From assembly GCA_016930915.1 (NCBI GenBank), contig JAFGFU010000015.1:1-64000 (forward strand): a DNA stretch of 64,000 nt, given 5' to 3'. A program made the position numbers and the translations under genes. Position 1 is the first letter of the stretch, and each line of letters begins with the position of its first letter. Shown piece by piece: positions 28,210 through 35,712 of the stretch. Source of the DNA: Campylobacterales bacterium (GTDB lineage: Bacteria; Campylobacterota; Campylobacteria; Campylobacterales; Sulfurospirillaceae). The notes under the pieces were generated by a model that saw only the letters and a list, made by a program, of their open reading frames with translations, was not told the origin of the DNA and searched no databases.

Positions 28210-28436
28210 TGCACATTCTTGTTAAACTCTTTGCTCAGTACCGAGAGGGTCGCTTTAAAGCGGAGCAAAGAGACTACCCAGAAGAAGCAACGGCTCAAGC
28301 TATTATTAATGAATTGAATCTTGAGAGTGTGTCACCTTTGGGTGTTTTAATGGTGAATGGAAGACATGTTGATGTAAGTTATCTTTTAAAAGAGGGCGAT
28401 GAAATCGCTCTCTTCCCAAAAGTAGGTGGGGGTTAA
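28209..28436 (+). CDS. MoaD/ThiS-like sulfur carrier protein
   Basis: A ubiquitin-like small protein of 75 residues (ATG at 28209; a TTG three bases earlier is also possible). It ends in LFPKVGGG, with the C-terminal Gly-Gly that an E1 enzyme adenylates and thiocarboxylates, and has the MoaD-like LFAQYREG...LLKEGDEIALFPKVGGG pattern. It starts within the stop codon of aor (TGATG) and so is translationally coupled to it. It would donate sulfur to molybdopterin for the tungsten cofactor. Its stop codon overlaps the stop of the opposite gene. Confidence 0.82.
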   Translation: MHILVKLFAQYREGRFKAEQRDYPEEATAQAIINELNLESVSPLGVLMVNGRHVDVSYLLKEGDEIALFPKVGGG

Positions 28437-28708
28437 TGCTCTTTAAGACCAGAGAGTAACCTGTATGAACCTGGTGTTCCTGGAGGTAAAAGAGCCACCC
28501 TATCTCCTTCTTTAAGGAGTGTCTCCTTAGAACGAACTGTGTGATTTAAAAATACTGCTTCAACATCACTTTGATCAAGACCTAAAGAATCAATCAAGTC
28601 ACAAATACGTGTTTTATCGTTTATAAGCCATTGCGCATCCAAATAAGGAATCCCCTTTTCTTTCAACTTTTCGCGCAAAAATGAAAAAGCATTGAGTATA
28701 ATGTACAT
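28433..28708 (-). CDS. Ubiquitin-like MoaD/ThiS-family protein, Mut7-C-ubiquitin-like
   Basis: A 91-residue protein with a ubiquitin-like beta-grasp pattern (ending LLKEGDRVALLPPGTPGSYRLL). Instead of ending in Gly-Gly it continues past a PPGTPG motif. This form is typical of the MoaD-like proteins and Ub-Mut7C domains found beside AOR genes. The ending makes a sulfur-carrier role less certain than for the neighbour on the plus strand. It is convergent with that gene; the two stop codons share bases 28434-28435. It is divergent from the E1-like gene, and the intergenic region holds repeat copy C. Confidence 0.6.
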   Translation of the reverse strand: MYIILNAFSFLREKLKEKGIPYLDAQWLINDKTRICDLIDSLGLDQSDVEAVFLNHTVRSKETLLKEGDRVALLPPGTPGSYRLLSGLKEH

Positions 28709-28747
28709 TATTTTCCTCCCTTATAAAATGGATTTTCACGTATATTG

Positions 28748-28827
28748 GACTTCTTGCATAACCCTTGGAAAAGTGAAGAGTATTGCGTATAGCACATCAC
28801 TTTTTTCAATGGGTTATGCAAGAAGTC
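28748..28827. repeat. MITE-like element, copy C (80 bases, perfect terminal inverted repeats)
   Basis: Ends are GACTTCTTGCATAACCC (28748-28764) and its exact complement GGGTTATGCAAGAAGTC (28811-28827). The inner arms GGAAAAGTGA / TCACTTTTTTC continue the pairing, so the whole element could fold into one long hairpin with a loop of about 20 bases. It sits between the two divergent genes (starts at 28708 and 28852) and contains no coding capacity of its own. Copies A and B share the end sequence. No clear target duplication could be found. Confidence 0.7.
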
Positions 28828-28851
28828 TATTATACCTTTAAAGGAATTATT

Positions 28852-29637
28852 GTGGAACGTTTAGAGTTTTTACGCAACCATTTAGATGATGGTTTTCTTT
28901 CACTAAAAACAACATTTGACGCTATGAAAATCTTTACATGTAACTTTAAAGATATTGAAGAAGAAGCACTTAAAGCAGGTATCCTGCCCCTTCGTTATAA
29001 ACGAAACCAAAACACACTCTCCACACAAGAGCAATACTCTCTTTTTCAATCGAGTGTTTTAATTATAGGATGCGGAGGGCTTGGAGGGTTTGTGGGCGAA
29101 ATGCTTGCACGTATTGGTGTGGGAAATCTCATTGTATGTGATGGAGATGTTTTTGAAGAACATAATCTCAATCGCCAAAATTTCTCTACCCCAAAAACAC
29201 TAGGACATTTCAAAGCAGAAGTCTTAAAAGAGAGTCTTGAAGCCATTAATCCAGCTTTACATGTAAAGAGCATTCCACACTTTTTTGAGCCAAAAACAGA
29301 TGCCTTTTTACTGGATTCTGTGGATGTAATTGTTGACGCCCTAGACAATCCTGAACTTAAATGTACTCTTGCAACGTTATGTCAACAAAAGAACAAAGCC
29401 TTTGTCCATGGAGCTATTGCTGGATATTACAGTCAATTTGCAAGTTGTACCACACTTGAACATCTCTACAAAGAAAACGGAGATGGTGCTGAAAAAAAAT
29501 CAGGAAATCCCTCCTTCACGGTCTGTTTTGCCGCAGCTATTCAAAGTACAGAAGTAGTAAAATTACTTTTAAAAAAACCACACTTACACGCACCCCTTAT
29601 GGGAGATTTATGGGAATATGAGCTAATTTCGCTATAA
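28852..29637 (+). CDS. ThiF/MoeB/HesA-family E1-like adenylating enzyme
   Basis: A 261-residue protein starting with GTG at 28852 behind AAAGGA (VERLEFLRNHLDDGFLSL). The longer frame from 28783 reads through the repeat element and is rejected. A 60-residue N-terminal helical part precedes the Rossmann domain, which has VLIIGCGGLGGFVGEMLARIGVG and the adenylation residues NRQNF (ATP-contacting Arg). VDALDNPELK is also typical. No CxxC zinc pair is seen. It would activate the C terminus of a MoaD-like protein; the Gly-Gly protein at 28209 is the obvious partner, serving the AOR cofactor. Two palindrome copies lie in it (28934 and 29257). Confidence 0.82.
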   Translation: MERLEFLRNHLDDGFLSLKTTFDAMKIFTCNFKDIEEEALKAGILPLRYKRNQNTLSTQEQYSLFQSSVLIIGCGGLGGFVGEMLARIGVGNLIVCDGDVFEEHNLNRQNFSTPKTLGHFKAEVLKESLEAINPALHVKSIPHFFEPKTDAFLLDSVDVIVDALDNPELKCTLATLCQQKNKAFVHGAIAGYYSQFASCTTLEHLYKENGDGAEKKSGNPSFTVCFAAAIQSTEVVKLLLKKPHLHAPLMGDLWEYELISL

Positions 29638-29658
29638 TCGCAAAAAACAGGGAAGTGA

Positions 29659-30876
29659 ATGCAACGATTTAAAGAAGCTTTTTTTACCTTTCATACACTT
29701 TGCTTTGGCATGATTTTAGTGGCGTTACTTATCACCTATTTTCAATTACTGCCTAATTATGCTTACTATTTTGTATGGCAGAGTACTTTTGTTTTTTTAC
29801 TGATTGCCCTTGCGTTAAGTGTCTATTTTAACAAAAGTAAACTCTTTGTTCTTTTGCTCTTTTCCCTCTTTTTCACAATGTGTTTAGCCTTTCCCAATAC
29901 GCTATTTACCCAATTAAGTGTCTCTGCTTTTTGGCATCTTGCCCCACTAATTACAGCCCTTGGATATTTACTCATTTACGCCTTAAAAGAAAGAGGACTC
30001 TTTAGCAGTTTTGGTGCACTTCGTACGGGTGTAGGTATTTTAATACTAAGTGGTGGCTATTTAGGACTCAATTATTTTTCTCCTTCTATTGAAAAAGCAC
30101 TGAATACACCCCTTTTACATGTCAATATTCATGCCTTAACAAAAGCCAGTGATTTTGTCCTGATTATTTCACTGATTGCCCTCCTTTTTATCTTTTTGAT
30201 TTCTCTTTTATTTGAAGCACAAAGTCAAAAAGCACCTTTTTGGATGCTTGGGGCACAGATGATTCCTTATCTTTTTTTACACGAAAGTAACGCATTTGTT
30301 CTTTTTTCACTCATCAGTGCACTCATTGCCATTAGCGCACTCGTTCATGACGCTTATCGCATGGCATATATTGATACGCTTACGGGAATTCCCTCACGAA
30401 GAGCTCTTGAAGAACGCTTTTTACGTTTAGGCTCTTCGTATCTTATCGCCATGGTTGATATTGATTTTTTCAAAAAATTTAATGATACCTTTGGACATGA
30501 TATTGGGGATGATGTTTTAAAACTGGTTGCCAAAGAGTTAACACAGGTTAAAAATGGAGGTAAAGCCTTTCGTTATGGCGGTGAAGAATTCACTATTTTG
30601 TTTAATGGAAAGAAAAAAGAAGAATGCATTATGGCACTAGAAGAGGTTAGAGAAGCTATTTTTAGACGTGGCTTTGTTGTTCGGGATAAAAACCGTCCCA
30701 CCAAAACACCAAAAAAAAGTACAAATAAACCAACCCTTAAAAAAGAGCGCCTTTCTGTGAGTATCGGCGTTGCACACTCTCAAAAAGGTAAAACACCTCA
30801 AGAAATTATTAAAGAGGCAGATGGCGCTTTATATAAAGCAAAAGAAAGTGGAAGAAATTGCCTTATCTGCTCATAA
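29659..30876 (+). CDS. Membrane-bound diguanylate cyclase (GGDEF)
   Basis: A 405-residue protein with seven to eight hydrophobic helices over residues 1-230, then a GGDEF domain: DTLTGIPSRRALEERF, AMVDIDFFKKFNDTFGHDIGDD and RYGGEEF (the GGEEF form of the active site). An insertion of lysine-rich residues (about 340-370, RPTKTPKKSTNKP) sits in the cyclase domain, before RLSVSIGVA. No extracytoplasmic domain is visible, so it may sense a membrane-derived or redox signal. It starts 21 bases after the E1-like gene. Its activity looks intact by motif. Confidence 0.85.
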   Translation: MQRFKEAFFTFHTLCFGMILVALLITYFQLLPNYAYYFVWQSTFVFLLIALALSVYFNKSKLFVLLLFSLFFTMCLAFPNTLFTQLSVSAFWHLAPLITALGYLLIYALKERGLFSSFGALRTGVGILILSGGYLGLNYFSPSIEKALNTPLLHVNIHALTKASDFVLIISLIALLFIFLISLLFEAQSQKAPFWMLGAQMIPYLFLHESNAFVLFSLISALIAISALVHDAYRMAYIDTLTGIPSRRALEERFLRLGSSYLIAMVDIDFFKKFNDTFGHDIGDDVLKLVAKELTQVKNGGKAFRYGGEEFTILFNGKKKEECIMALEEVREAIFRRGFVVRDKNRPTKTPKKSTNKPTLKKERLSVSIGVAHSQKGKTPQEIIKEADGALYKAKESGRNCLICS

Positions 30877-30905
30877 TTTAGCCATTTAAATAGATATAAC
30901 TATGC

Positions 30906-30911
30906 TACAAT
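30906..30911 (+). promoter_or_regulatory. Putative extended -10 (TGCTACAAT) for the zinc-ribbon protein gene
   Basis: TACAAT with TGC directly upstream, 32 bases before the ATG at 30943. The same pattern precedes the genes at 21403 and 56920. Confidence 0.45.
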
Positions 30912-30942
30912 ATGACAAAAAAAGTCCTAGAGGAGTTTTTTC

Positions 30943-31161
30943 ATGCAACATCCTTCCTTAAAATGCTCTCATACAGAATGTAAAGCCCGTCTCAATGCGG
31001 TTGAAAAAATGAGTTTAGAAGAGCTTGAAACATATGCTACGAAATGTTCAACGTGCGGTAGTTGGATATTAAAAGATGACCCCATTGCTAATCACACCTA
31101 TCTTAAAATCTCAAATAAATGGGCTGAAGCGTTTAACCAATCACTCTTTAAAAACCATTAA
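30943..31161 (+). CDS. Small zinc-ribbon-like protein, function unknown
   Basis: 72 residues with two cysteine groups, KCSHTECKARL and KCSTCGSW (CxxxxC and CxxC), a likely zinc site. The rest is helical with aromatic residues near the end. A good ribosome site (AGGAG) and a candidate promoter (TGCTACAAT at 30903-30911) precede it. It is an independent unit, convergent with dapD. I do not recognise a function. Zinc-ribbon proteins of this size often bind RNA, DNA or partner enzymes, but nothing here shows which. Confidence 0.6.
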   Translation: MQHPSLKCSHTECKARLNAVEKMSLEELETYATKCSTCGSWILKDDPIANHTYLKISNKWAEAFNQSLFKNH

Positions 31162-31194
31162 GAGGAGCTTTACGTAAGCCCCCTTTTATCCAGA

Positions 31195-32412
31195 TTAATG
31201 TAATTCGCTATTGAGTTTAATTTCTCGTTTACTTCTAGCTGCTTGAATCATCCCATTGACACTATTTTGACGGAAATGAATACCATGCAATCCTGCCAAA
31301 TCTAGCCCCTTAAAGAAAACGATCTCTTCTTTGCCCGCTTTTTTGAGTTTTGCTTTTGGATTTGCTTCTGCAATTTTAGCCAATTCACTTACACTCACGC
31401 CAATTTTCGTTCCCTCTAAAATTGCAATCCCTGCATCCACAATACAACCATCGCCCAATGGAATACCCGTCACAGAATTGGCACCCAAAAGTGTGTTCTC
31501 ACCAATACTTACAGGATTACCATTTGTACCACTCAGTACACCTAAAATACTTGCACCCCCGCCAACATCACTTCCACGACCTACCACAACAGAAGAGCTA
31601 ATACGTCCTTCCACCATGACCGCCCCCGTTGTACCGGCGTTAAAGTTTACATAACTCGCCCCTGGCATAATGGTTGTACCTGGATGTAACTGCGCACCCA
31701 TACGTACCTTGCTGGTATCTAAAATTCGGGTATTGTCCGCAGGAATAATGTGTGATAAAAAGCGTGGAAATTTATCAACGGACTCAATCAACGGATATTC
31801 ACCCATCAGTTTCATCTCAATCTCATGCTCTCTAAGCCATGCAAGCTCAATAGGCTGACCAAAAGACCATGCCACATTTTCCAACACACCAAACGCACCT
31901 GTTAAATTAACAGAACGAAGAGGCGCTTTTCCTGTGGAAAGGGCATAAAGTTTCAAATAAACTGCTTCAGGACTTAGGGGTTTATCATCTTCAAATAAAA
32001 AGACAATGCGATACTCTTTTTTCAATTTTTCAGTCTGCGCAATCCAATCAAGTGTTTTAATCACTTGAACATTTTTATGCGCATCTCCAAAAGCAAGGTT
32101 AAGGTATGGCGTAAACGCATTCATGGCATTTTTAACAAATTTTTTCTTCACATCGTAAACAAATTCACTGCTGGTAAAATCTACATCAATGCCACTAGCT
32201 TGCAGTGCGCCAATAAAAATAGCTACACTTCCAAAATTTTCATTCCAGTTAATGACTGGAAAACTGGCTTGAAGAATCTTCTCAGGATTGAGTTGTCCTC
32301 TATCCACCCGTGCGATACCAAAAGCAATCGGTTTTCTATACCCTTCTTGTGATTCAATTTCCTCTACTAATGCTTTAAAATCTGCTTCATCAATACTTAT
32401 ACGCAACGCCAT
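31195..32412 (-). CDS. dapD: Tetrahydrodipicolinate N-succinyltransferase (epsilon-type DapD)
   Basis: A 405-residue enzyme of the long, Campylobacterota-type DapD. An N-terminal region of about 200 residues without hexapeptide repeats is followed by a left-handed beta-helix (about 225-335: VRMGAQLHPGTTIMPGASYVN, GRISSSVVVGRGSDVGGGAS, IGENTLLGANSVTGIPLGDG). It transfers succinyl from succinyl-CoA to tetrahydrodipicolinate, a step to lysine and meso-diaminopimelate for peptidoglycan. The start at 32412 has an AAAGGAGA ribosome site. The Mrp gene is the upstream neighbour on the same strand, 61 bases away. A GC-rich hairpin-like stretch near 31163-31187 may terminate it. Confidence 0.88.
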   Translation of the reverse strand: MALRISIDEADFKALVEEIESQEGYRKPIAFGIARVDRGQLNPEKILQASFPVINWNENFGSVAIFIGALQASGIDVDFTSSEFVYDVKKKFVKNAMNAFTPYLNLAFGDAHKNVQVIKTLDWIAQTEKLKKEYRIVFLFEDDKPLSPEAVYLKLYALSTGKAPLRSVNLTGAFGVLENVAWSFGQPIELAWLREHEIEMKLMGEYPLIESVDKFPRFLSHIIPADNTRILDTSKVRMGAQLHPGTTIMPGASYVNFNAGTTGAVMVEGRISSSVVVGRGSDVGGGASILGVLSGTNGNPVSIGENTLLGANSVTGIPLGDGCIVDAGIAILEGTKIGVSVSELAKIAEANPKAKLKKAGKEEIVFFKGLDLAGLHGIHFRQNSVNGMIQAARSKREIKLNSELH

Positions 32413-32473
32413 AACATCTCCTTTTGTGACAATTTATAAACGATACTTTTAACTGTTTCCTAACACGTAGGAC

Positions 32474-33598
32474 TTATTTGGTTGAACACGCACTTGCACT
32501 ACCATTAACACCCATGGTTGGCTGAATGGCTTCATTACTCACTCCACCCTCTTCATTCACTTTTTCAATGCATTCCCACAATTTTTTGGCTGATTCTTGG
32601 TAACGTTTGGCTGTCTCACTGCTTGGATGGAAAAAAGTCACAGGTTTTCCTGCATCACCACCCTCACGTACGGCTGGCTCAATAGGAATTTCACCAATCA
32701 CAATTGTTCCAAATTTTTCTGCCAAAGGTTTAGTCGTTCCCTTACCAAATATATCATACTCTTTATTGGTCTCAGGGCAGATAAATCCACTCATGTTTTC
32801 CATAATCCCTGCAATAGGAATGTGTAATTTTTGGAACATGTCTAAGCTTCGCTCCGTATCATCAAGCGCAACTTGCTGAGGCGTTGTTACACAAATACCC
32901 GTTGTAACAGGCACACTTTGAGCAAGTGTCAATTGTGCATCACCTGTTCCTGGAGGCATATCGATAAAAAGAACATCCAAATCGCTCCATAAAATATCAC
33001 GTAAGAGTTGCTCAATGGCTTTCATAATCATTGCTCCTCTCCAGATGAGTGACTGACCACCCTCCATTAAAGAGCCCATACTCATCATCTCAACCCCATA
33101 CGCCACAATAGGCTTTACTTTTTGACCAACAACCTCAGGATGTTTATCAACCACACCCATCATACGAGGCACGTTTGGACCATAAATATCAGCATCCAAA
33201 AGTCCTACTTTTTTACCTTGACTTGCAAGCGCAATCGCCAAGTTAACGGTGGTAGTCGTTTTACCAACACCGCCTTTTCCAGAACTAACCATCACAAAGT
33301 TTTTAATGTGTGGTGCCATATTTTTACCCGATTGAGAGTTGCTTTTTTCAACAGGTGGTTTAGGTTGTTTAACAACAACATCCACACGTCCCGCACCCAA
33401 AGCTTTGATAGATTTTTCAATAGAAGCTTTTAATTCCTCAGCTACTTCTTTACTGGAAGAGACGATTTCTGTCTCAACATAAACATTATTCTCTGATACT
33501 TCAATTGCTTTCACAAAACCAAAGGTAACAATATCTTTTTCAAAACCTGGATATTTTACGCTACGAAGCTGTTCTTGCACTGATTCTTTATTTAACAT
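32474..33598 (-). CDS. mrp: Mrp/ApbC-family iron-sulfur cluster carrier ATPase
   Basis: A 374-residue protein. The start is the ATG at 33598 (MLNKESVQEQLRSVKYPGFEKD) behind GAGG; the longer frame to 33664 lacks a ribosome site. Residues 1-85 form an FSCA/MIP18-like domain. The P-loop domain follows with VMVSSGKGGVGKTTTTVNLA (deviant Walker A), LLDADIYGPN, FIDMPPGTGDAQLTL and MENMSGFICPE. The CxxC motif that binds the shared Fe-S cluster in some homologues is not evident here. It carries or assembles [4Fe-4S] clusters for other proteins, and Fe-S enzymes (AOR, MqnE) are abundant in this neighbourhood. Confidence 0.88.
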   Translation of the reverse strand: MLNKESVQEQLRSVKYPGFEKDIVTFGFVKAIEVSENNVYVETEIVSSSKEVAEELKASIEKSIKALGAGRVDVVVKQPKPPVEKSNSQSGKNMAPHIKNFVMVSSGKGGVGKTTTTVNLAIALASQGKKVGLLDADIYGPNVPRMMGVVDKHPEVVGQKVKPIVAYGVEMMSMGSLMEGGQSLIWRGAMIMKAIEQLLRDILWSDLDVLFIDMPPGTGDAQLTLAQSVPVTTGICVTTPQQVALDDTERSLDMFQKLHIPIAGIMENMSGFICPETNKEYDIFGKGTTKPLAEKFGTIVIGEIPIEPAVREGGDAGKPVTFFHPSSETAKRYQESAKKLWECIEKVNEEGGVSNEAIQPTMGVNGSASACSTK

Positions 33599-33668
33599 TT
33601 TCGACCTCACATGCTTTAAGTAATGGCGGAATTTAACACAAAAAAGATAAAAAAAAGCTTTCAAAATG

Positions 33669-33674
33669 TATAAT
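33669..33674 (+). promoter_or_regulatory. Putative -10 (TGTATAAT) for the ispDF-HP1021-like-pgpA operon
   Basis: TATAAT preceded directly by TG, 35 bases before the ispDF TTG. This is a good sigma-70 site by sequence in the divergent gap between mrp and ispDF. Confidence 0.5.
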
Positions 33675-33703
33675 ATCGTAACACTTCAGAAAAAGGACAA
33701 AGT

Positions 33704-34828
33704 TTGCCCGAAATAACCCTTGTCATGTTGGGAGCTGGAAGTTCATCACGCTTTAACCAACGTGTTAAAAAGCAATGGCTACGCATTGAAGAGAGACCAT
33801 TGTGGCTCGTTGCGACCCAAAATCTTCAACGCCTTTTTCCCTTTACACACGTGATTGTTACCACAACACCTGATGAGATGTTTTACGCACAAAAATTTAG
33901 TAATACCATTACTTTCGTTGAGGGTGGAGAAAGCAGACAAGCTTCTTTGAACAATGCCCTTTTACATGTAAAAACACCCTACGTTTTGGTGAGCGACATT
34001 GCACGACCATGTATTGAGCAAGAGATGCTGGTTCGACTCTTCGCTGAAATGGAAAATGCGGATATTGTTGTACCCTATTTACCAGTTGTTGATACCGTTG
34101 TTTATGAAGAGAATACCATTAATCGTGATGCGGTCAAGCTCATACAAACACCTCAACTCTCGCAAACAGCATCGTTAAAAAAAGCTCTTCAAACAGGCAT
34201 TATTTATACCGATGATAGCAGTGCCATCAAAGCTATGGGTGGTAAGGTTGCTTATATTTTGGGTCAGGAGAAAGCCAAAAAACTTACATGTAAAGAAGAT
34301 ATTCAAACAATTGATTGCCTTCAAACACCTTCGAACAGAGCCTTAGTAGGATACGGCTTTGATGTCCATGCTTATGAGGAAGGCAAGCCTATGTTTTTAG
34401 GTGGGGTATGTGTACATGAAACCATTGGTTTTAAAGCACACTCAGATGGAGACGTAGCCATTCACGCTCTTATTGACGCTCTTTTAGGAGCGGCAGGAGC
34501 GGGAGATATTGGTGAATTATTCCCTGATAATGACCCACGCTATAAAAATATTGACTCTAAAACATTGCTCAAGGAGGTTTGTTCCTTTTTAACTAAAGTA
34601 GGATTTGAAATTACCCATTGTGATATTGCCATTATGGCAGAGTTTCCAAGGCTAAGCCCTTTTAAGGATGCTATACGCTTTTGCCTTGCAGAGATTATGG
34701 AAGTAAACCCTGTTCATGTTAACATTAAAGCAACGACCACAGAAAAATTAGGTTTTATAGGTCGAAAAGAAGGTGTCGCAGCCAGTGCGACTGCTACATT
34801 ACATTATTATGATTGGACACATGTATGA
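33704..34828 (+). CDS. ispDF: Bifunctional IspD/IspF (MEP pathway)
   Basis: A 374-residue fusion starting with TTG at 33704 behind AAGGA (MPEITLVMLGAGSSSRFNQ). The IspD half (1-210) has the nucleotide loop LGAGSSSRF...KKQW and makes CDP-methylerythritol. The IspF half (about 215-374) has GYGFDVHAYEEG, AHSDGDVAIHALIDALLG and ATTTEKLGF and cyclises the diphosphocytidyl product. The fusion is typical of Campylobacterota and alphaproteobacteria. Its last four bases (ATGA) overlap the regulator start. Two palindrome copies lie in it (33961-33972 and 34284-34293). It supplies isoprenoid precursors for quinone and undecaprenyl phosphate. Confidence 0.92.
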   Translation: MPEITLVMLGAGSSSRFNQRVKKQWLRIEERPLWLVATQNLQRLFPFTHVIVTTTPDEMFYAQKFSNTITFVEGGESRQASLNNALLHVKTPYVLVSDIARPCIEQEMLVRLFAEMENADIVVPYLPVVDTVVYEENTINRDAVKLIQTPQLSQTASLKKALQTGIIYTDDSSAIKAMGGKVAYILGQEKAKKLTCKEDIQTIDCLQTPSNRALVGYGFDVHAYEEGKPMFLGGVCVHETIGFKAHSDGDVAIHALIDALLGAAGAGDIGELFPDNDPRYKNIDSKTLLKEVCSFLTKVGFEITHCDIAIMAEFPRLSPFKDAIRFCLAEIMEVNPVHVNIKATTTEKLGFIGRKEGVAASATATLHYYDWTHV

Positions 34829-35712
34829 AGATTTTAATTGTCGAAAATGAAATTTATCTTGCCCAAAGTATTGCCTCCAAATTAATGGAAATTGGTCACT
34901 TATGTGAAATTAATACGAATATTAAAGATGCCCTTAAAGATGAAAAATACGATGCTGTGTTGCTTTCAACCAATATCTCAGGTCAAAATTTTTATCCTGT
35001 TATTGAGAAACACCGTAACTCCATTATTATTTTGATGATCTCTTATATCAGCAATGACACGGTTACTAACCCCATTAAAGCAGGTGCGTGTGATTATATT
35101 CAAAAACCATTTATGATTGAAGAACTTATTCGAAAGCTCCAACACTTAAATGATTTTAAAAATCTTAAAAAAGAGAATGAAACGTATAAAGAGTATGTCA
35201 CAAACCTCTTTGCAAGTTCTCACTTAGAGCCCATTGACAAAAAGACCAAATTTCCCCTTTTGATTAAAACCAATTTTCAAAAACATGCGGATGCACTCGT
35301 GTTTAACTATGCACAATCCCTTAATGAAACCTTTACCTTTATTTCACTCATACAAGGTAATGCGCTTGAAAAAATAACACGAACAAGCAATGATGATCTT
35401 TTATATGTAATTGATTTACAAAGCCTTAAACGAAGTGAAAAAATTAAAACATACAGTGTTTTAGAAGGCAAGCGTGCCATTATTTGCAGCACCGATCCCA
35501 ACGAGGAGAGTGTCTTTTCAACCCTTGAAATTAATACCGAAAGCAAAGTCTTAGATCAAGGCGATGTATTAAGCATCGATGAGTATGTCAAATACGTTAT
35601 TTACAATTTTCAAAATAAATTTCCCGATACAGAACTTTCAAAAAAATTAGGAATTTCACGCAAAAGTTTATGGGAAAAAAGGAAAAAATATGGAATCAAT
35701 AAGAAAAAATAA
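34825..35712 (+). CDS. HP1021-type orphan response regulator (atypical receiver)
   Basis: A 295-residue protein starting MKILIVENEIYLAQSIASKL at 34825 (overlap ATGA with ispDF). The receiver domain (1-120) has the Lys pocket (DYIQKPF) and the acidic patch, but the phospho-acceptor position reads DAVLLSTNIS, without Asp. The C terminus ends in a Fis-like helix-turn-helix (FPDTELSKKLGISRKSLWEKRKKYG). In H. pylori HP1021 is an orphan regulator that binds oriC and controls replication, competence and redox-linked genes; Campylobacter Cj1608 lies in the same order ispDF/regulator/sat-like/pgpA. The overlap with the next gene is 23 bases. Regulation by redox rather than phosphorylation is established for HP1021 and inferred here. 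Confidence 0.85.
   Translation: MKILIVENEIYLAQSIASKLMEIGHLCEINTNIKDALKDEKYDAVLLSTNISGQNFYPVIEKHRNSIIILMISYISNDTVTNPIKAGACDYIQKPFMIEELIRKLQHLNDFKNLKKENETYKEYVTNLFASSHLEPIDKKTKFPLLIKTNFQKHADALVFNYAQSLNETFTFISLIQGNALEKITRTSNDDLLYVIDLQSLKRSEKIKTYSVLEGKRAIICSTDPNEESVFSTLEINTESKVLDQGDVLSIDEYVKYVIYNFQNKFPDTELSKKLGISRKSLWEKRKKYGINKKK

Noticed and set aside
28783-28851. Upstream ATG of the E1-like gene
   Set aside because: It lies in the hairpin element; the GTG at 28852 has a proper ribosome site.
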